NCBI GenBank assembly: GCA_015680685.1 | Contig: MNCI01004069.1 | Location: 174,974 to 216,851 of the forward strand | DNA: 41,878 nt | Direction: 5' to 3' | From: Gnetum montanum | Taxonomy: Eukaryota > Streptophyta > Gnetopsida > Gnetales > Gnetaceae | Shown: one piece after another, positions 12,046 to 22,380 of the stretch | How positions within the stretch are numbered: position 1 is the stretch's first letter | Layout: each line of letters opens with the position of its first letter | The notes under the pieces: generated by a model | Databases searched by the model: none | What the model saw: only the letters and a program-made list of their open reading frames with translations | What the model was told of the DNA's origin: nothing | Program-made: the position numbers and the translations under genes

Positions 12046-12861
12046 TGATGAGTGGCAAGGTACCCCTACGCTCAACCATATGAATATGAACGTATCATGC
12101 ACGATCTAGTCGAATTCCAAGGACTAAGTGCCTATGCGCCTATCTGGAACAATACGATTGATTAATCGTTGTCTTCTCAAACTTATTTGTATGTCACGGT
12201 TGTATGATTAAGTAAGCTTGAGGCATATGATTTTTATGGCTTTTATGTGTTTTATATCCTGCGCTAATAAGGAGGGGAGAGAGAAATAACTAAGTAACTA
12301 ATCTAATTTAACTATTCATTAACTAAGTTCTAAGTACTCCTAACATCAATATCCATTCCCACTTGCTATACAAATCTTGAACCAGTGCAACGCTGTTGAG
12401 ATTACCAAACGCTAATCGTTACTGGGTTACCAAGTGCTACACGCATGCTCGAAGTAGTCGTACTAAGTGTATTTAACTAAGAGAGTTGTAGGGTGAGAGA
12501 AATTATTAATTAACTATGAAAGCATTAAATAATAATTAACACTAATTAATCTATTATGTATGCTGCAAGGTTGATCATAAAGTTCTTCTTTATTATTGTG
12601 CACAAAGTGTTCTTAGGTACACAATGCTCAAATAAAGATCCGTTTACTCTATGACTCCTACTACGAGCATGCAAAAATTATTCTAACTCTAGAGGGAGAA
12701 AATGGCAAGAGTTTGGATAAGGGACTACCTTCTATTGAAACCAAGGGTGCCACCTCTTACTTATAGGCAAGGAGACGGGCTGCGATATTGGGTATTCGAC
12801 ATCGCATGGTAGATCTGATATTGTGGATGCAATATCACGTACGCAATATCACAATTCATTA
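12046..12861 (-). repeat. Element A 3' LTR (816 bp)
   Basis: On the plus strand it runs from TGATGAGTGGCAAGG to TTCATTA. The last bases should be TCATCA, as in the partner LTR, so one terminal base has mutated. It aligns along its length with 21049-21869. The GATATC words near its U3 end have decayed to GATATTG and CAATATC here (12818-12855). Confidence 0.9.
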
Positions 12862-12872
12862 TACCCCCATGA
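12862..12872 (-). promoter_or_regulatory. Element A polypurine tract
   Basis: On the minus strand TCATGGGGGTA immediately precedes the 3' LTR. It is preceded by TTTTCATTCAG, which also precedes the tract in element C. Confidence 0.7.
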
Positions 12873-14829
12873 CTGAATGAAAAATCATCCTTGAGTTCCT
12901 TACAAAATATTGGAAAGGTATGGGATTATTAACTGAATTACCATTAATGGTGGAACAGGTTGACTAACTCAACGTGCCCAGTGAATGGATCAATAATACA
13001 ATATATGACAGCATTAGTGATCATGATCACAAAAGTTAACACTATACATAAATGACATCTAGCCTTATTTGGTGACTGGAAAAGAAGAAGGAGAGAGAGA
13101 AAAAGAATAAGACATGTTGCTGCCAATGCCACTATTGCACCTTCCATTGTTCGTCCATAGCCACACCATCAATCTTGCTCCTTTCGCAAATGTTCCAGTT
13201 CCAGTCCATCTTGAGTGTTTCCTCCAAGTCAAGTCCATTGTTGTATTATCACCATCTGCACACACAACACAATCACAAATGAGCAAGGTAGATAACTCAC
13301 AATGCAGTTGATATCTTGCCTCAATGTAAAGTGCATTGGCTGAGTTGTGGTTATGGCAAATACTAATTCTAGAGTTTTAACACTAAAGACTACCTCAGGT
13401 GTAGGGGTTAGGAAAAATTGAAAAATTTTGTGCTCGGGCCCCCATGACTAAGAGCAAACCTCTGATAGCGAAAGGGTGGAAAAATATAAGGAATATGAAA
13501 AGTAAAGAAAAAGTAACAATGACAACGCCAATAAAATGGATGTCATGGATGGGGATGAAATAAAAAGCTGTTGATTACAGGAAATTTTTAAGGGAAAGAA
13601 GTTAACCAATGCCCCAAAAAGGAATGCCAGTGGATCCTCCCCAAAGTAGGCTCATGCCTTTAGTGCCCTGACAGACCCACAAACCAAAGAGTCCATAGGC
13701 TCTAGGAATGTCAATTGGAGGCAAGAGTTAAAAACTTACCCACAAGAAATTACCAAGGAAGAACAATGAATCAACAAAGATATAGACTAATGATTAAACC
13801 AACAATGAGGTGAGAAATGGAAAAGAAGGGTGGAGAGTAGAGAATGGAGTGGAAACCCAAGAACAAGGTTGTGTAAAGTCCCTTATGTGTGTCATGGTTA
13901 ATGTAACTGAGTAGAACTCATTCCAAATCTAGGCTCAACAATCCACATTTAGTGACCTTGTATCAACACATTTGACTAGCCCATCCCCTTGAAGTAACAA
14001 GAATGCCTCTACAAAAAGTCACCACCATTTTGAGAAGAACAAGATGGAGAACCAGGAAGCAAGAAGGGTTGTAGTTAGAGGGAACTATCAAGCATGGGTA
14101 ACATGTATTTACAGTGCCATAACCAATGCATGTAGCCCAAGTTCATTATTGCGTCTAAGGGGTGTGCTTTGAATTCTCACTATTTGTTTATGTTTTTCGA
14201 GTGAGAACCGCACCATCCAAAGAATTATTTTTATGTACTCAACTTCCAATAATTTGGTGAATGATCAAAATGGCGAAAAACCTAAAGAAAAGGCATCCAA
14301 GCACTCAAGAGAATAGCTAGTACAAATGCATAGAATCCCTTTGAAGTCACACCCTTTTCATCTTTTGAGTCTTTCCTTAGTCTGAGAAATACCCAATCAT
14401 CAATTCGTTAACAGTTTTATTAGAGGAAGGGACTGTATAGTTCCAAGCCAAGGAAAACCATAGGATTGTATGAATGCATGAACGACATGAACTCATTGCT
14501 TGTTAATCAAAATAACCACACCTTAATTATCAACATCAAACTTCAAAGGTAAAACCCAAACATTAGCAATTAATATGATATTATTCATACCACCATCATG
14601 AACACTTATTGGGTGATGAACAAAATAAAGTAATCACACAAAAAAATGGTAAAAATATGAACGATGATGTAAAAAAAAAATAAGAAGATTAAAGAAATGT
14701 GCAAAACCAAAATGTATAAAACAAAAATTTAGAAAGAACTGAGGGCCTTTAATGATTAGCAAGGGTGGCCATCTCTCCCATGATTGAATTGGAAGGAGAA
14801 GATCTGAAATAATGAGCAAAGTTACCCAC
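12873..14829 (-). other. Element A 3' internal region after integrase; possible env-like remnant
   Basis: About 2 kb between the integrase and the polypurine tract, the place where Athila elements often carry an env-like third ORF. No long frame survives. The most protein-like piece is 12944-13147 (minus, 67 codons): it starts MEGAIVALAA and has two strongly hydrophobic stretches, one near residues 5-24 and one near 36-51. The overlapping frame 13065-13286 has no recognised motif. Two hydrophobic stretches alone are weak evidence, and the region may simply be a long 3' leader. Part of it (14100-14370) is conserved in element C, which suggests a sequence function other than pol. Confidence 0.4.
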
Positions 14830-16010
14830 TTATAGAGGTAGCATATGTTATGGATGACCTAAACTCATGGGAAGATTTTGTTTATTGCACATTGACTAAT
14901 AGTCTCTTATCTGGGCTCTCAAGTTTATATATGGTCATGATCCCTAAAGGAAACATTACATAGATAATGTAAGGTCCTTCCCACAGTGTTTGAAATTTGG
15001 TACATTGTGACACATGTGTGGGGTTCCAGTAGAGAACCTTATCTCCTAGCTGGTACTTAACTCTCCTAATTTTTAGGTCATTACATTATTTATTAAATGC
15101 CTTGTGCAACTCATTAGATGATAGGGAAGCTAGTCAGTTCTCATATAGCAAGTTAAGAGTCGTTAACCTTTGTTTTTGGGCTAGATCAAGGTCAAGGTTG
15201 AGGTCACATGCCGTGGCTAGCGTACGGAGCTCAATTTGGATAGGAAGCATTTGAAATTTTCCATGCACTAACTCATAGGAAGAGTAGCCTATATGGATTT
15301 TCCATGTGGAGTGGTATGCCCAAAGAGCATCATTCAGTTTAGTGCTCTAGTATTGCCTATACTTGCTAATGGTTCTGGTCAATATCTTAGTAATTTTCCT
15401 ATTGGTGACCTCGACTTGACCATTTGCTTGGGTATGGTATGGTGTAGTCAATTTGTGCTCAACCCCTAAGAATTGCATAAACTTCCAAAAATTTGCACCT
15501 GTGAAGTGTGTACCATTATCTGAGATAAGTGTACATGGCACACCAAACCTGTTGATGACTTGTTGTTGAATAAATCGAGTAGCTATAGATGATGTGCAAT
15601 CTTTAACAGCAGCTGCTTCAACCCATTTTGTAAAGTAGTCTATGGCAACTATGATTTAAGCTTTTCCATTGGACATTGGTGTAATGGACCCCATGAAATC
15701 AATTCCCCAAATGTCAAAGGATCCTAACGGTTGAATCATTGTTGTGGACTCTTCATTCTAGCAGTCATTCCTCCATCACATTGACAATGCTCACAAAATT
15801 GGATGAATTGATGGGTGTCCAAAAAGCAAGGTAGGCCAATAATATCTTGCAAGCAGGATCTTAATAGCCGTTTGTCTCCCAACATAGTGACCCCCACAAG
15901 GGCCCTCATGAGCATCATGGAGAACTCTCAGTTGATCTCTATCGAGAACACACCATCGAACCAAGCCATCAAGACATACTTTGTAAAGTTGTCCATTGAC
16001 TTTCATAAAG
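14830..16010 (-). pseudogene. Element A integrase domain (broken)
   Basis: Integrase inserts the element cDNA into the genome. In order: the N-terminal HHCC zinc site, with the His half near 15890-15925 (LHDAHEGPCGGHY) and the Cys half near 15783-15795 (CEHC), the two halves in different frames; the first catalytic Asp near 15690 (GIDF), with a stop shortly after (about 15658); the second Asp near 15515 (SDNGTHF); the catalytic Glu near 15410 (NGQVEV); then a C-terminal GPY/F module near 14968-14990 (WEGPYII) typical of Ty3/gypsy. The catalytic triad is conserved, but the frame is interrupted several times. Confidence 0.85.
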
Positions 16011-16030
16011 TACTTGGCCCTATGAAGAAA

Positions 16031-16885
16031 CTATTCTTTCTTCTTAAGGTCTAATTCTTGCAGCGTTTGTTGGGTAAGGAGATAGGTTAGAATGCTACTG
16101 TACCAGTTTGTCTCCATGGGTGATTGATCATTCACTACACTAGCAAAGAGGAACTCATCAGGGAAGTGATCGAAAATAGGATACTCATCCTCTTTGCTAT
16201 CCCAGCACAACCAAGATAAATGATCGGCAACTACATTCTCGGTGCCTTTACAATTGATCATCATTAGATTGAACTCTTGTAGGATTACTAGCCATCGTAT
16301 AATACGGGGGCTTACCATTGGCTTATTCATGAGGAACTGGACTCCACTATGATCTATGTCTATGAATACTTTGTATCCCAATACATAGTGCCTAAATTTT
16401 TCTAGTGCAAACACTATAACCATTAATTCTTTTTCTATAGTAGTGTAGTTAAGTTGTGCACTAGCTATACTTCTACTTGCATAGTGGATGTAATAAGGAT
16501 GTTTTTGATCATCTAATTGTGTAAGTACGGCTCCTAAGGCATAGTTGGATGCATCAATCATGACATGGAATGGTTTGAACCAGTCAAGAGCTTGTAGAAT
16601 GGGTGTTTCTACCAGCTTTTGCTTTAAAGTTTGGAAGGCTAGTTTCCATTCCCTGGTCCACTCGAAGGGTATGTCCTTTTTCTTTAACTCTACCAATGGT
16701 TTAGCAACCTTCGAAAAGTTCTCTATGAATCTCCTATAGTAGCCAATGTGTCCAAGGAATGACTGAATGTCCTTGACAGTTTCCGGTTGATGGGCAATTC
16801 CTTGGATGACTTTGATTTTCTCAGGGTCTACCTCTATCCTTGCATGTGAAATTTTATGCCCAAGTACTATGCCTTGTTGGACCAT
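16031..16885 (-). pseudogene. Element A RT thumb and RNase H (longest open frame)
   Basis: A 284-codon open stretch, the best preserved part of A. It begins in the distal RT with HKIS...VDPEKI and FLGHIGYYRRFI, typical of Ty3/gypsy. It continues into RNase H near residues 105-215 (VMIDASNYALGAVLTQ, HYASRSIASAQLNY, TTIEKELMVIVFALEKFRHY, then a histidine in IDHSGV). It ends in the RNase H-integrase linker after NVVADHLS. RNase H removes the RNA template during reverse transcription. The acidic residues of the active site (Asp in IDAS, Glu in EKEL, Asp in DHSG) are visible. Confidence 0.9.
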
Positions 16886-16899
16886 TAAATGGCTTTTTT

Positions 16900-17420
16900 C
16901 TAGTTGAGCCTTAGATTAGTCTCTACACATCTTTTCAGCACTTGCTCCAACTGGTCCAAGGCTTAATCAAAGCTTACTCTGTAAGTGGAGAAGTCATCCA
17001 TAAAGACTTCCACACCATTTCCTATCTACTGCTGGAATATGCTTGGAACTAAGAATTGAAATGTGGCAGGGGCATTGCACAAGCCAAATAGCATTTGTTT
17101 ATATGCAAACATTCCCCAAGGGCTATTTGTATTTGGTTATATCCACTATAGCGATCCAAAAAACTATAATAGCAATGGCCTACGATTGTGTCTAAGACTT
17201 GGTCAACAAATGGCAACGAAAAGTGATCCTTGAATGTTGTTATATTTAGCAGCCTAAAATCTATGCACACCCTCCACTTGCCTTCCTTTTTAGGCATAAT
17301 TACTAATGGGCTAACCCATTCGCTATCAGCAATGGGGTATATGAACCCAACCTTTAGAACATGTTCAATTTCTTCTTTTATTACTTGCTTCAACTTTGGG
17401 TTTAATCACCTCTGTGGTTA
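16900..17420 (-). pseudogene. Element A reverse transcriptase fingers and palm (broken)
   Basis: Open at 17049-17393. It shows SEWVSPLVIMPKKEGKWRVC, then IDFRLLN, then FLDRYSGYNQI, which carries the first catalytic Asp. The next block is in another frame and contains FMDD at about 16993-17004, equivalent to the YxDD catalytic box. A frameshift after ALGE separates the two. RT copies the element RNA into DNA from the tRNA primer. Confidence 0.88.
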
Positions 17421-17779
17421 TTTTTGAGGCTTCATGGAGGAGTCACTGTAAATTTTGTGCTAGCACATCCTAGGATCTATTCCAGTTAATTCTGGATATG
17501 ACTAGGCAAAGGCTTTTGACCACTTGTTTATTACCTTTAGTAGACTTTCTTTTTGTTGCGAAGCAAGTCTCACGTTTATGATTACTGGTTTTCCATTCTT
17601 AAGGAATGTATACTCCATATTGGTGGGCAATGGTTTTAGCTCTAGGGGCTCTTGTTTAAATTTCTTGGGAATTTCCAACTTTCCCTAGTTGATGTTTTCT
17701 AAGTTAGGACTGGGAAGTTGGCAATCGACTTGCTCTAATGCATCAATGCTATCTATATAGGCGCAAGTCAAACCCTTAG

Positions 17780-18480
17780 TTAGTTCCATGCATAGAAGTG
17801 AGCTGCTTTCTTGATCAGCTATCAGCCACTAGGTGTCTTCTTATCTTGTGGCTGCTGCATACAAGCATCTTTGTATGTTGATCGTTTTTGCACACTAATT
17901 TCATGCAGGTAATGTTAAACTTTGTACAACCCATGATCTCTGCAAGCAATTGCACCCTATGTCACTGTATGTGATGCATGGAACCTTCTTCTTCTTGATC
18001 TTTCCAAAAATTTTTTCCTTAGATATTTCTAGGGAAAGATCACGAATACCTAGGCATACATCAATAGTGCTTAGCCATGCCCTTCCCATTATGATTAGGA
18101 AGTTCCCCTTACTGTTATTCAGTTGGATCACCAGGAAGTCAACTGGATACGACCATTCACAAACAGTGGTAACAATGTCCTCCACTAATCAATGGGGGTA
18201 GGTTACAAGCCTTATACATTTCTTGGGATATTAGGTTGATAGTGGAACCTGAAGCCAAAAGAGCTTTGCATGGCTCATTCCTAGTGATTTGTAGATAGAT
18301 TAGGGGACTCCCAGGATTAGGGAATTTCCTGGAAAGGTGGCCAGCTTTGATCCAATCAGTAACAACATGTGTTAACATGATCGTATGCATTGAATCCGGT
18401 GTTAAGTTCGAAGGGGGCTTTGAAGCTTTAGTTGATACAGAAGCATCCAAAGACTCAGCCACTTGGGGTTGCAAAGGCTT
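17780..18480 (-). pseudogene. Element A protease domain, catalytic Asp lost
   Basis: Aspartic protease that would cleave the Gag-Pol polyprotein. The active-site motif, normally LDSG or LDxG, reads LLASGSTINLIS near 18250-18270, so the catalytic Asp is Ala. After a frame change, the distal part reads SYPVDFLVIQL and IIMGRAWLST (about 18060-18150), which is the conserved end of the domain in Athila-type proteases. The linker PCITYSDIGCNC follows at about 17960-17990 and ends in stops before the RT. Confidence 0.8.
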
Positions 18481-18582
18481 GGTTGGACTGTTGGTTCTGA
18501 AGAAAGATCTTTTCTTTGTACAGTTGTCAAAACTAATAGTAGGTTGAGGATTAACAACCCTTGTGACATTGTGTTGTTGTGG

Positions 18583-20940
18583 CTAATTAGGGAGTTCACC
18601 TTGCATTGCTGGAGTAGGTGGTAATGGAGCTATTGGTGGGAGAGATGCAATCGAATTGGAAGGATGGTATACTTGTGGAATGTCGCCCCTACGAGAGGAA
18701 GTCCTATAGTACTCGCAGGCTTGGTAGTGATGTTGGGGAGTAACATGACCAACAGAGTCATGTGGAGAGATTGGATGTTGCATGTAGTATCCATATGGAT
18801 CAGGTTGCTGGTAAGGATATTGTTGCCTTGGCGGTGGCATTCCCCATAATTGTGGATGCTACCACTGTTGATGTTGCTTAATTGGTTGTGGTGGAGTTCC
18901 ACCTGGATAATACGTTTAAGGTTGGTGAAACTGCCTTAGGTTACCTTGTGGATAAGGTAACCATTAGAATGTTTTTCGTCTTTTTAAATGTGGATTAAGT
19001 GCATACACCCCAGACTCCTATAAATGTGAGATTACAAGGCAACATCCCTTAGGATAGTTTTATTGACAGATCTCACATCCACTATCATCGTCCATGTCTG
19101 AGTCCACAACCTCTTCAATGATAGTAACTTTTCCCTTACCCTTATTACGTGCAATTTTTGCTTCTGTCTTTTTCCTCTTTTCATGATCACTACCTCGCTC
19201 CCTAGACTCCTGTACTACTTTGAGCATAGTTTGAAACCTACTATCTAGGGAGTCCCACATTTGGTCTACCTTTGTTGATACTTCGGATGCTAACTTTTGA
19301 ATAGGCAAGGTTTTCCTATTCACAATCTCTTCGAGTGGTGACTCTACCTCATCCTCACAAAATCTTACACCTTTCTTTCAGAGGGAAGGATCTCAGTTGT
19401 ATTCTTTTGCACTCTCTCTTTTTTGTAGCTCACCTTCTTCTTTAGCTACTTGCTCTAGCAGTCTATGAATTTGATGGGGCCTAAGCTCCAATAACCATCC
19501 CTGGGCATAAGTCCCAAGGGTTCTTCTTGTTTCATGCCTAAGCCCATCTATGAGATGGCGTACTTGATCCTATTGCGAATAGCCATGGCCAGGACAACGA
19601 TGTAAGAGTGCATAATAGCAGCTCATGGCAACACCCAAGGGTTCATGATTTCCGTGTTTCCATCCTTGGATTTGCTTTCGTAGGTTAGATACCCGAGAGT
19701 ACATTTGGTACTTATCGTTGAACAGTTCTAACATCATACTCCACCTACAAATGGATTCCAGTTCTAAGGAATGGTACCAACTTTCAGCTTCTTTTATTAG
19801 TGTTCGTGGGAACAACTTAAGCTTTTGCCAGTTGTTTTCTATGTTTTTCAAGGCACACGCATCATGAAATGCTTGTAAGTAATTTTGAGGATCAACGTTA
19901 TATCCCCCTTCAAATCATGGGATGTTATTCATGTCTAGCCTCTTGATCCTACTATCTTTTTTGTGCCTTGTTAGAACTCTCACAACCTCAGTTATATCTA
20001 GCATGCTTCACATGGTGAGTAGGGGTTCATCATGATCATCTCGTTCGTAGCATCTATGGTGTCTACACAGTTCCCTACTCTCCCTTCTTCTGTGGCATTA
20101 TTCCCTAGAGTGCCCTCGTCCTTTGTCTTGATTATCTCATCTATGACTTCCACTTTGTTTGCCCTTATTCTCATGATCTATTTCTCTATGGCTACGTCCA
20201 CACATGGAAGGAGAGGGTGAAGAAGATGATGGAGGTGAAGAAGAAGGAGAACTACCATTATGATGATGTCTACTACCTTCTCTTCAGTGGTCTCTCCCTC
20301 GATCATGATTTTGATCAGAATGCCCACCTTTGTCATGTGTCCTTGTTCCTTTTTCAGACTCTTTGTGTCCATTGGTATTAGCACCTAGGTTGTGAATAGT
20401 AGAATGAAGGTTCTAATACACAACCCCTTAGCCAAAGTCAAGGGGAGGAACATCGTTATGTGGGTGACTACCTGAAGCAAGTTCATCAGCCTCAATTTCA
20501 CTTAAAACATGTGGGACATCCTTAGAACATTTTCCCTTTAAGAACTTATGGTATCTCTCCTATTGCAAGTCCCTTTGACGTTGTGCTTCAGTGGGATGAT
20601 AGGCTCTCAAATCATAGTCCTGTGCGATGTACTCTACGTGTAAGTGTTGCATGCCCATTCGTGTGTGAGCATGAAGAAGCTTACTTGGGACTGAACTATC
20701 AGGAGGTAACACTATGTTACCTTCCAAGTCACACGAACGCAGCTGCTCATCTTGGTGGAAAATAAAGGTGAAGTTAGGTACATATTCATCAGGATGAACA
20801 TATACCACACGAAACTATTGAGGAACTGGTGGGTCAACATCATGTGTAACTTGCCACTGATTGCTTCTTGTGTTAGTCCTAGGTGGTGAAGTGCTTTTGT
20901 GTGAAGAAGAAGATATTTTATCTTGTTCAGTGTGCAACAT
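18583..20940 (-). pseudogene. Element A gag (broken)
   Basis: The ATG at 20940 (MLHTEQDKI) is the first in frame after the primer site. In order: an N-terminal motif FTFIFHQDEQLR near 20750-20790, with DLEGNI; a serine-rich and Arg/His/Asp-rich segment near 20160-20300; the capsid core at 19570-19851 (KLKLFPRTLIKEAESWYHSL, YYALLHRCPGHG); a charged segment at 19060-19323; a zinc knuckle near 19040-19075 (CEIC-3-Y-4-C, with the His changed to Tyr and a stop inside); and a Pro/Gln/Tyr-rich tail at 18583-18840. Stops separate the segments. The same domain order is seen in B, C and F. Confidence 0.88.
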
Positions 20941-21030
20941 ACTATTATCTTTTTCTTAACCAACCCTAAGGGTTCGTTCCAATGATGTGAATGATTTCCT
21001 AAGTTCTACTTAGCACACAAACAACTAAGT

Positions 21031-21047
21031 CCCCAGCAACGGTGTCA
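21031..21047 (-). promoter_or_regulatory. Element A primer-binding site, tRNA-Asp type
   Basis: On the minus strand TGACACCGTTGCTGGGG starts one base after the 5' LTR. It differs from TGGCGCCGTTGCCGGGG at three positions, all transitions. Confidence 0.85.
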
Positions 21048-21048
21048 A

Positions 21049-21869
21049 TGATGAGCGGCGAGCTACCCCTACGCTCAACCATACAAATATGAGCATGTCA
21101 TGCACGATCTAGTCAAATTCCAATGACTAAGTGCCTATGCGCCTATGTGGAACAACATGGGTTGATTAATCGTTGTCTTCTCAAACTTACTTGTATGTTA
21201 TGGTTGTATGGTTAAGTAAGCTTGAGGGATATGATTTTTATGGCTTTTATGTGTTTTATATCCTGCGCTAATAAGAAGGGGAGAGAGAAATAACTAAGTA
21301 ACTAATCTAATTTAACTATTCATTAACTAAGTTCTAAGTACTACTAACACCAGTATCCGTTCCCACTTGTCGTACACATCCTGAACTAGTGCAACGCTAC
21401 TGGGATTACCAAATGCTAATCATTATTGGGTTACCAAGCACTACACGCATGCTCAAAGCAATTGTAATAAGTGTATTTAACTAAGAGAGTTGTAGGGTAA
21501 GAGAAATCATTAATTAACTATGAAAGCATTAAATAATAATTAACACTAATTAATCTATTCTGTATGCTGCAAGGTTGATCATAAAGTTCTTCTTTATTGC
21601 CGTACAAAAAGTGTGCTTAGGTACACAATGCTCAAATAAAGATCTGTTCACTCTATGACTCCTACTGCGGGCATGCAAAAATAATTCTAACTCTGGAGGG
21701 AGAAAATAGCAAGAGTTTGTCTAAGGGACTAACTTCTAACTATTGAAACCAAGGGCGTCGCCTCTTATTTATAGGCAAGGAGACATGCCGCAATATCAGG
21801 TATTCAACATTGCATGGTAGATCCGATATCACAGACACGATATCATGGACGCGATATCACGGTTCATCA
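21049..21869 (-). repeat. Element A 5' LTR (821 bp)
   Basis: On the plus strand it runs from TGATGAGCGGCG to GGTTCATCA. Read on the minus strand: U3 starts TGATGAACCG and has three spaced GATATC words (21825-21858); a TATA box (TATAAATAA) lies at about 21764-21773; and an AATAAA signal lies near 21593-21600. The promoter layout is the same as in LTR E. Confidence 0.9.
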
Positions 21870-21874
21870 ACATT
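21870..21874. repeat. Target-site duplication of A, right copy (ACATT)
   Basis: Exact match to 12041-12045. Confidence 0.85.
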
Positions 21875-22380
21875 CTAAACTTGTATTAACATTGTTGGGT
21901 TACCAAGTGGCAATTACTAGGCATACCAAATGGCCACTATTGGGATTACCAAGCATTATACATTATGCTTAAAGTGGTCGTACTTATGTTTTCATTATTA
22001 ATTATATTAATTACTTTAAGACTATAACATGGAATGTAAAATGTGTGTAAAGTAAAGTGCTAATTAAGAGAGATTAATCTACTATAAGTGTTGCAATGAA
22101 TATTAGAAATATGGTCTTTATTGTCGTTCACATCAAAGTGTTTAGGTATATAATGCTCGAATAAAGATCTGTACAATCTCTTAATTCATGCTACAAGCAC
22201 TCAGATAGAAAATATTCCAACTCTGGAAACTACAAACTACAAGAGCTTTGTTATACTACTAACTTAACATGTCATAAATGCGATGCATACATGTATTTAT
22301 ATAGGCTTGACTTACATCTGCATCGATGAGGCTATGTCAATGTATGCCTATTGAAGCAGCTAGTAGACTACACTTCATCA
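21875..22380 (-). repeat. Element B 5' LTR, U3-side part
   Basis: The continuation of 11721-12045 across element A. It carries the block TTGGGTTACCAAGTGG, an AATAAAGA-type signal on the minus strand near 22120 and a TATA-like TTTATATAGG near 22292, and ends CTTCATCA at 22380, matching the terminal TCATCA of the family. The left target duplication of B would be CTATT (22381-22385). Its partner lies off the window. Confidence 0.8.

Larger units (their letters stand above)
12046..21869 (-). mobile_element. Element A: complete Athila-like Ty3/gypsy retrotransposon
   Basis: A 9.8-kb element on the minus strand with two LTRs, an exact 5-bp target duplication, primer site, polypurine tract, and gag-protease-RT-RNase H-integrase in the order of Ty3/gypsy elements. 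Athila-like affinity rests on the tRNA-Asp primer site, the CX2CX3HX4C gag knuckle, the style of the protease (GRAWLST where relatives have GRPFLAT) and the integrase. The LTRs are shorter than usual for Athila. Every domain has stops or frameshifts, so it is not autonomous now. In the first about 115 bp of the two LTRs I count about 15 differences, so it is not a very recent insertion. It lies inside the 5' LTR of B. Confidence 0.92.

Noticed and set aside
15815-16054. Plus-strand frame of 79 codons
   Set aside because: Antisense shadow of the A integrase.
17950-18201. Plus-strand frame of 83 codons
   Set aside because: Antisense shadow of the A protease.
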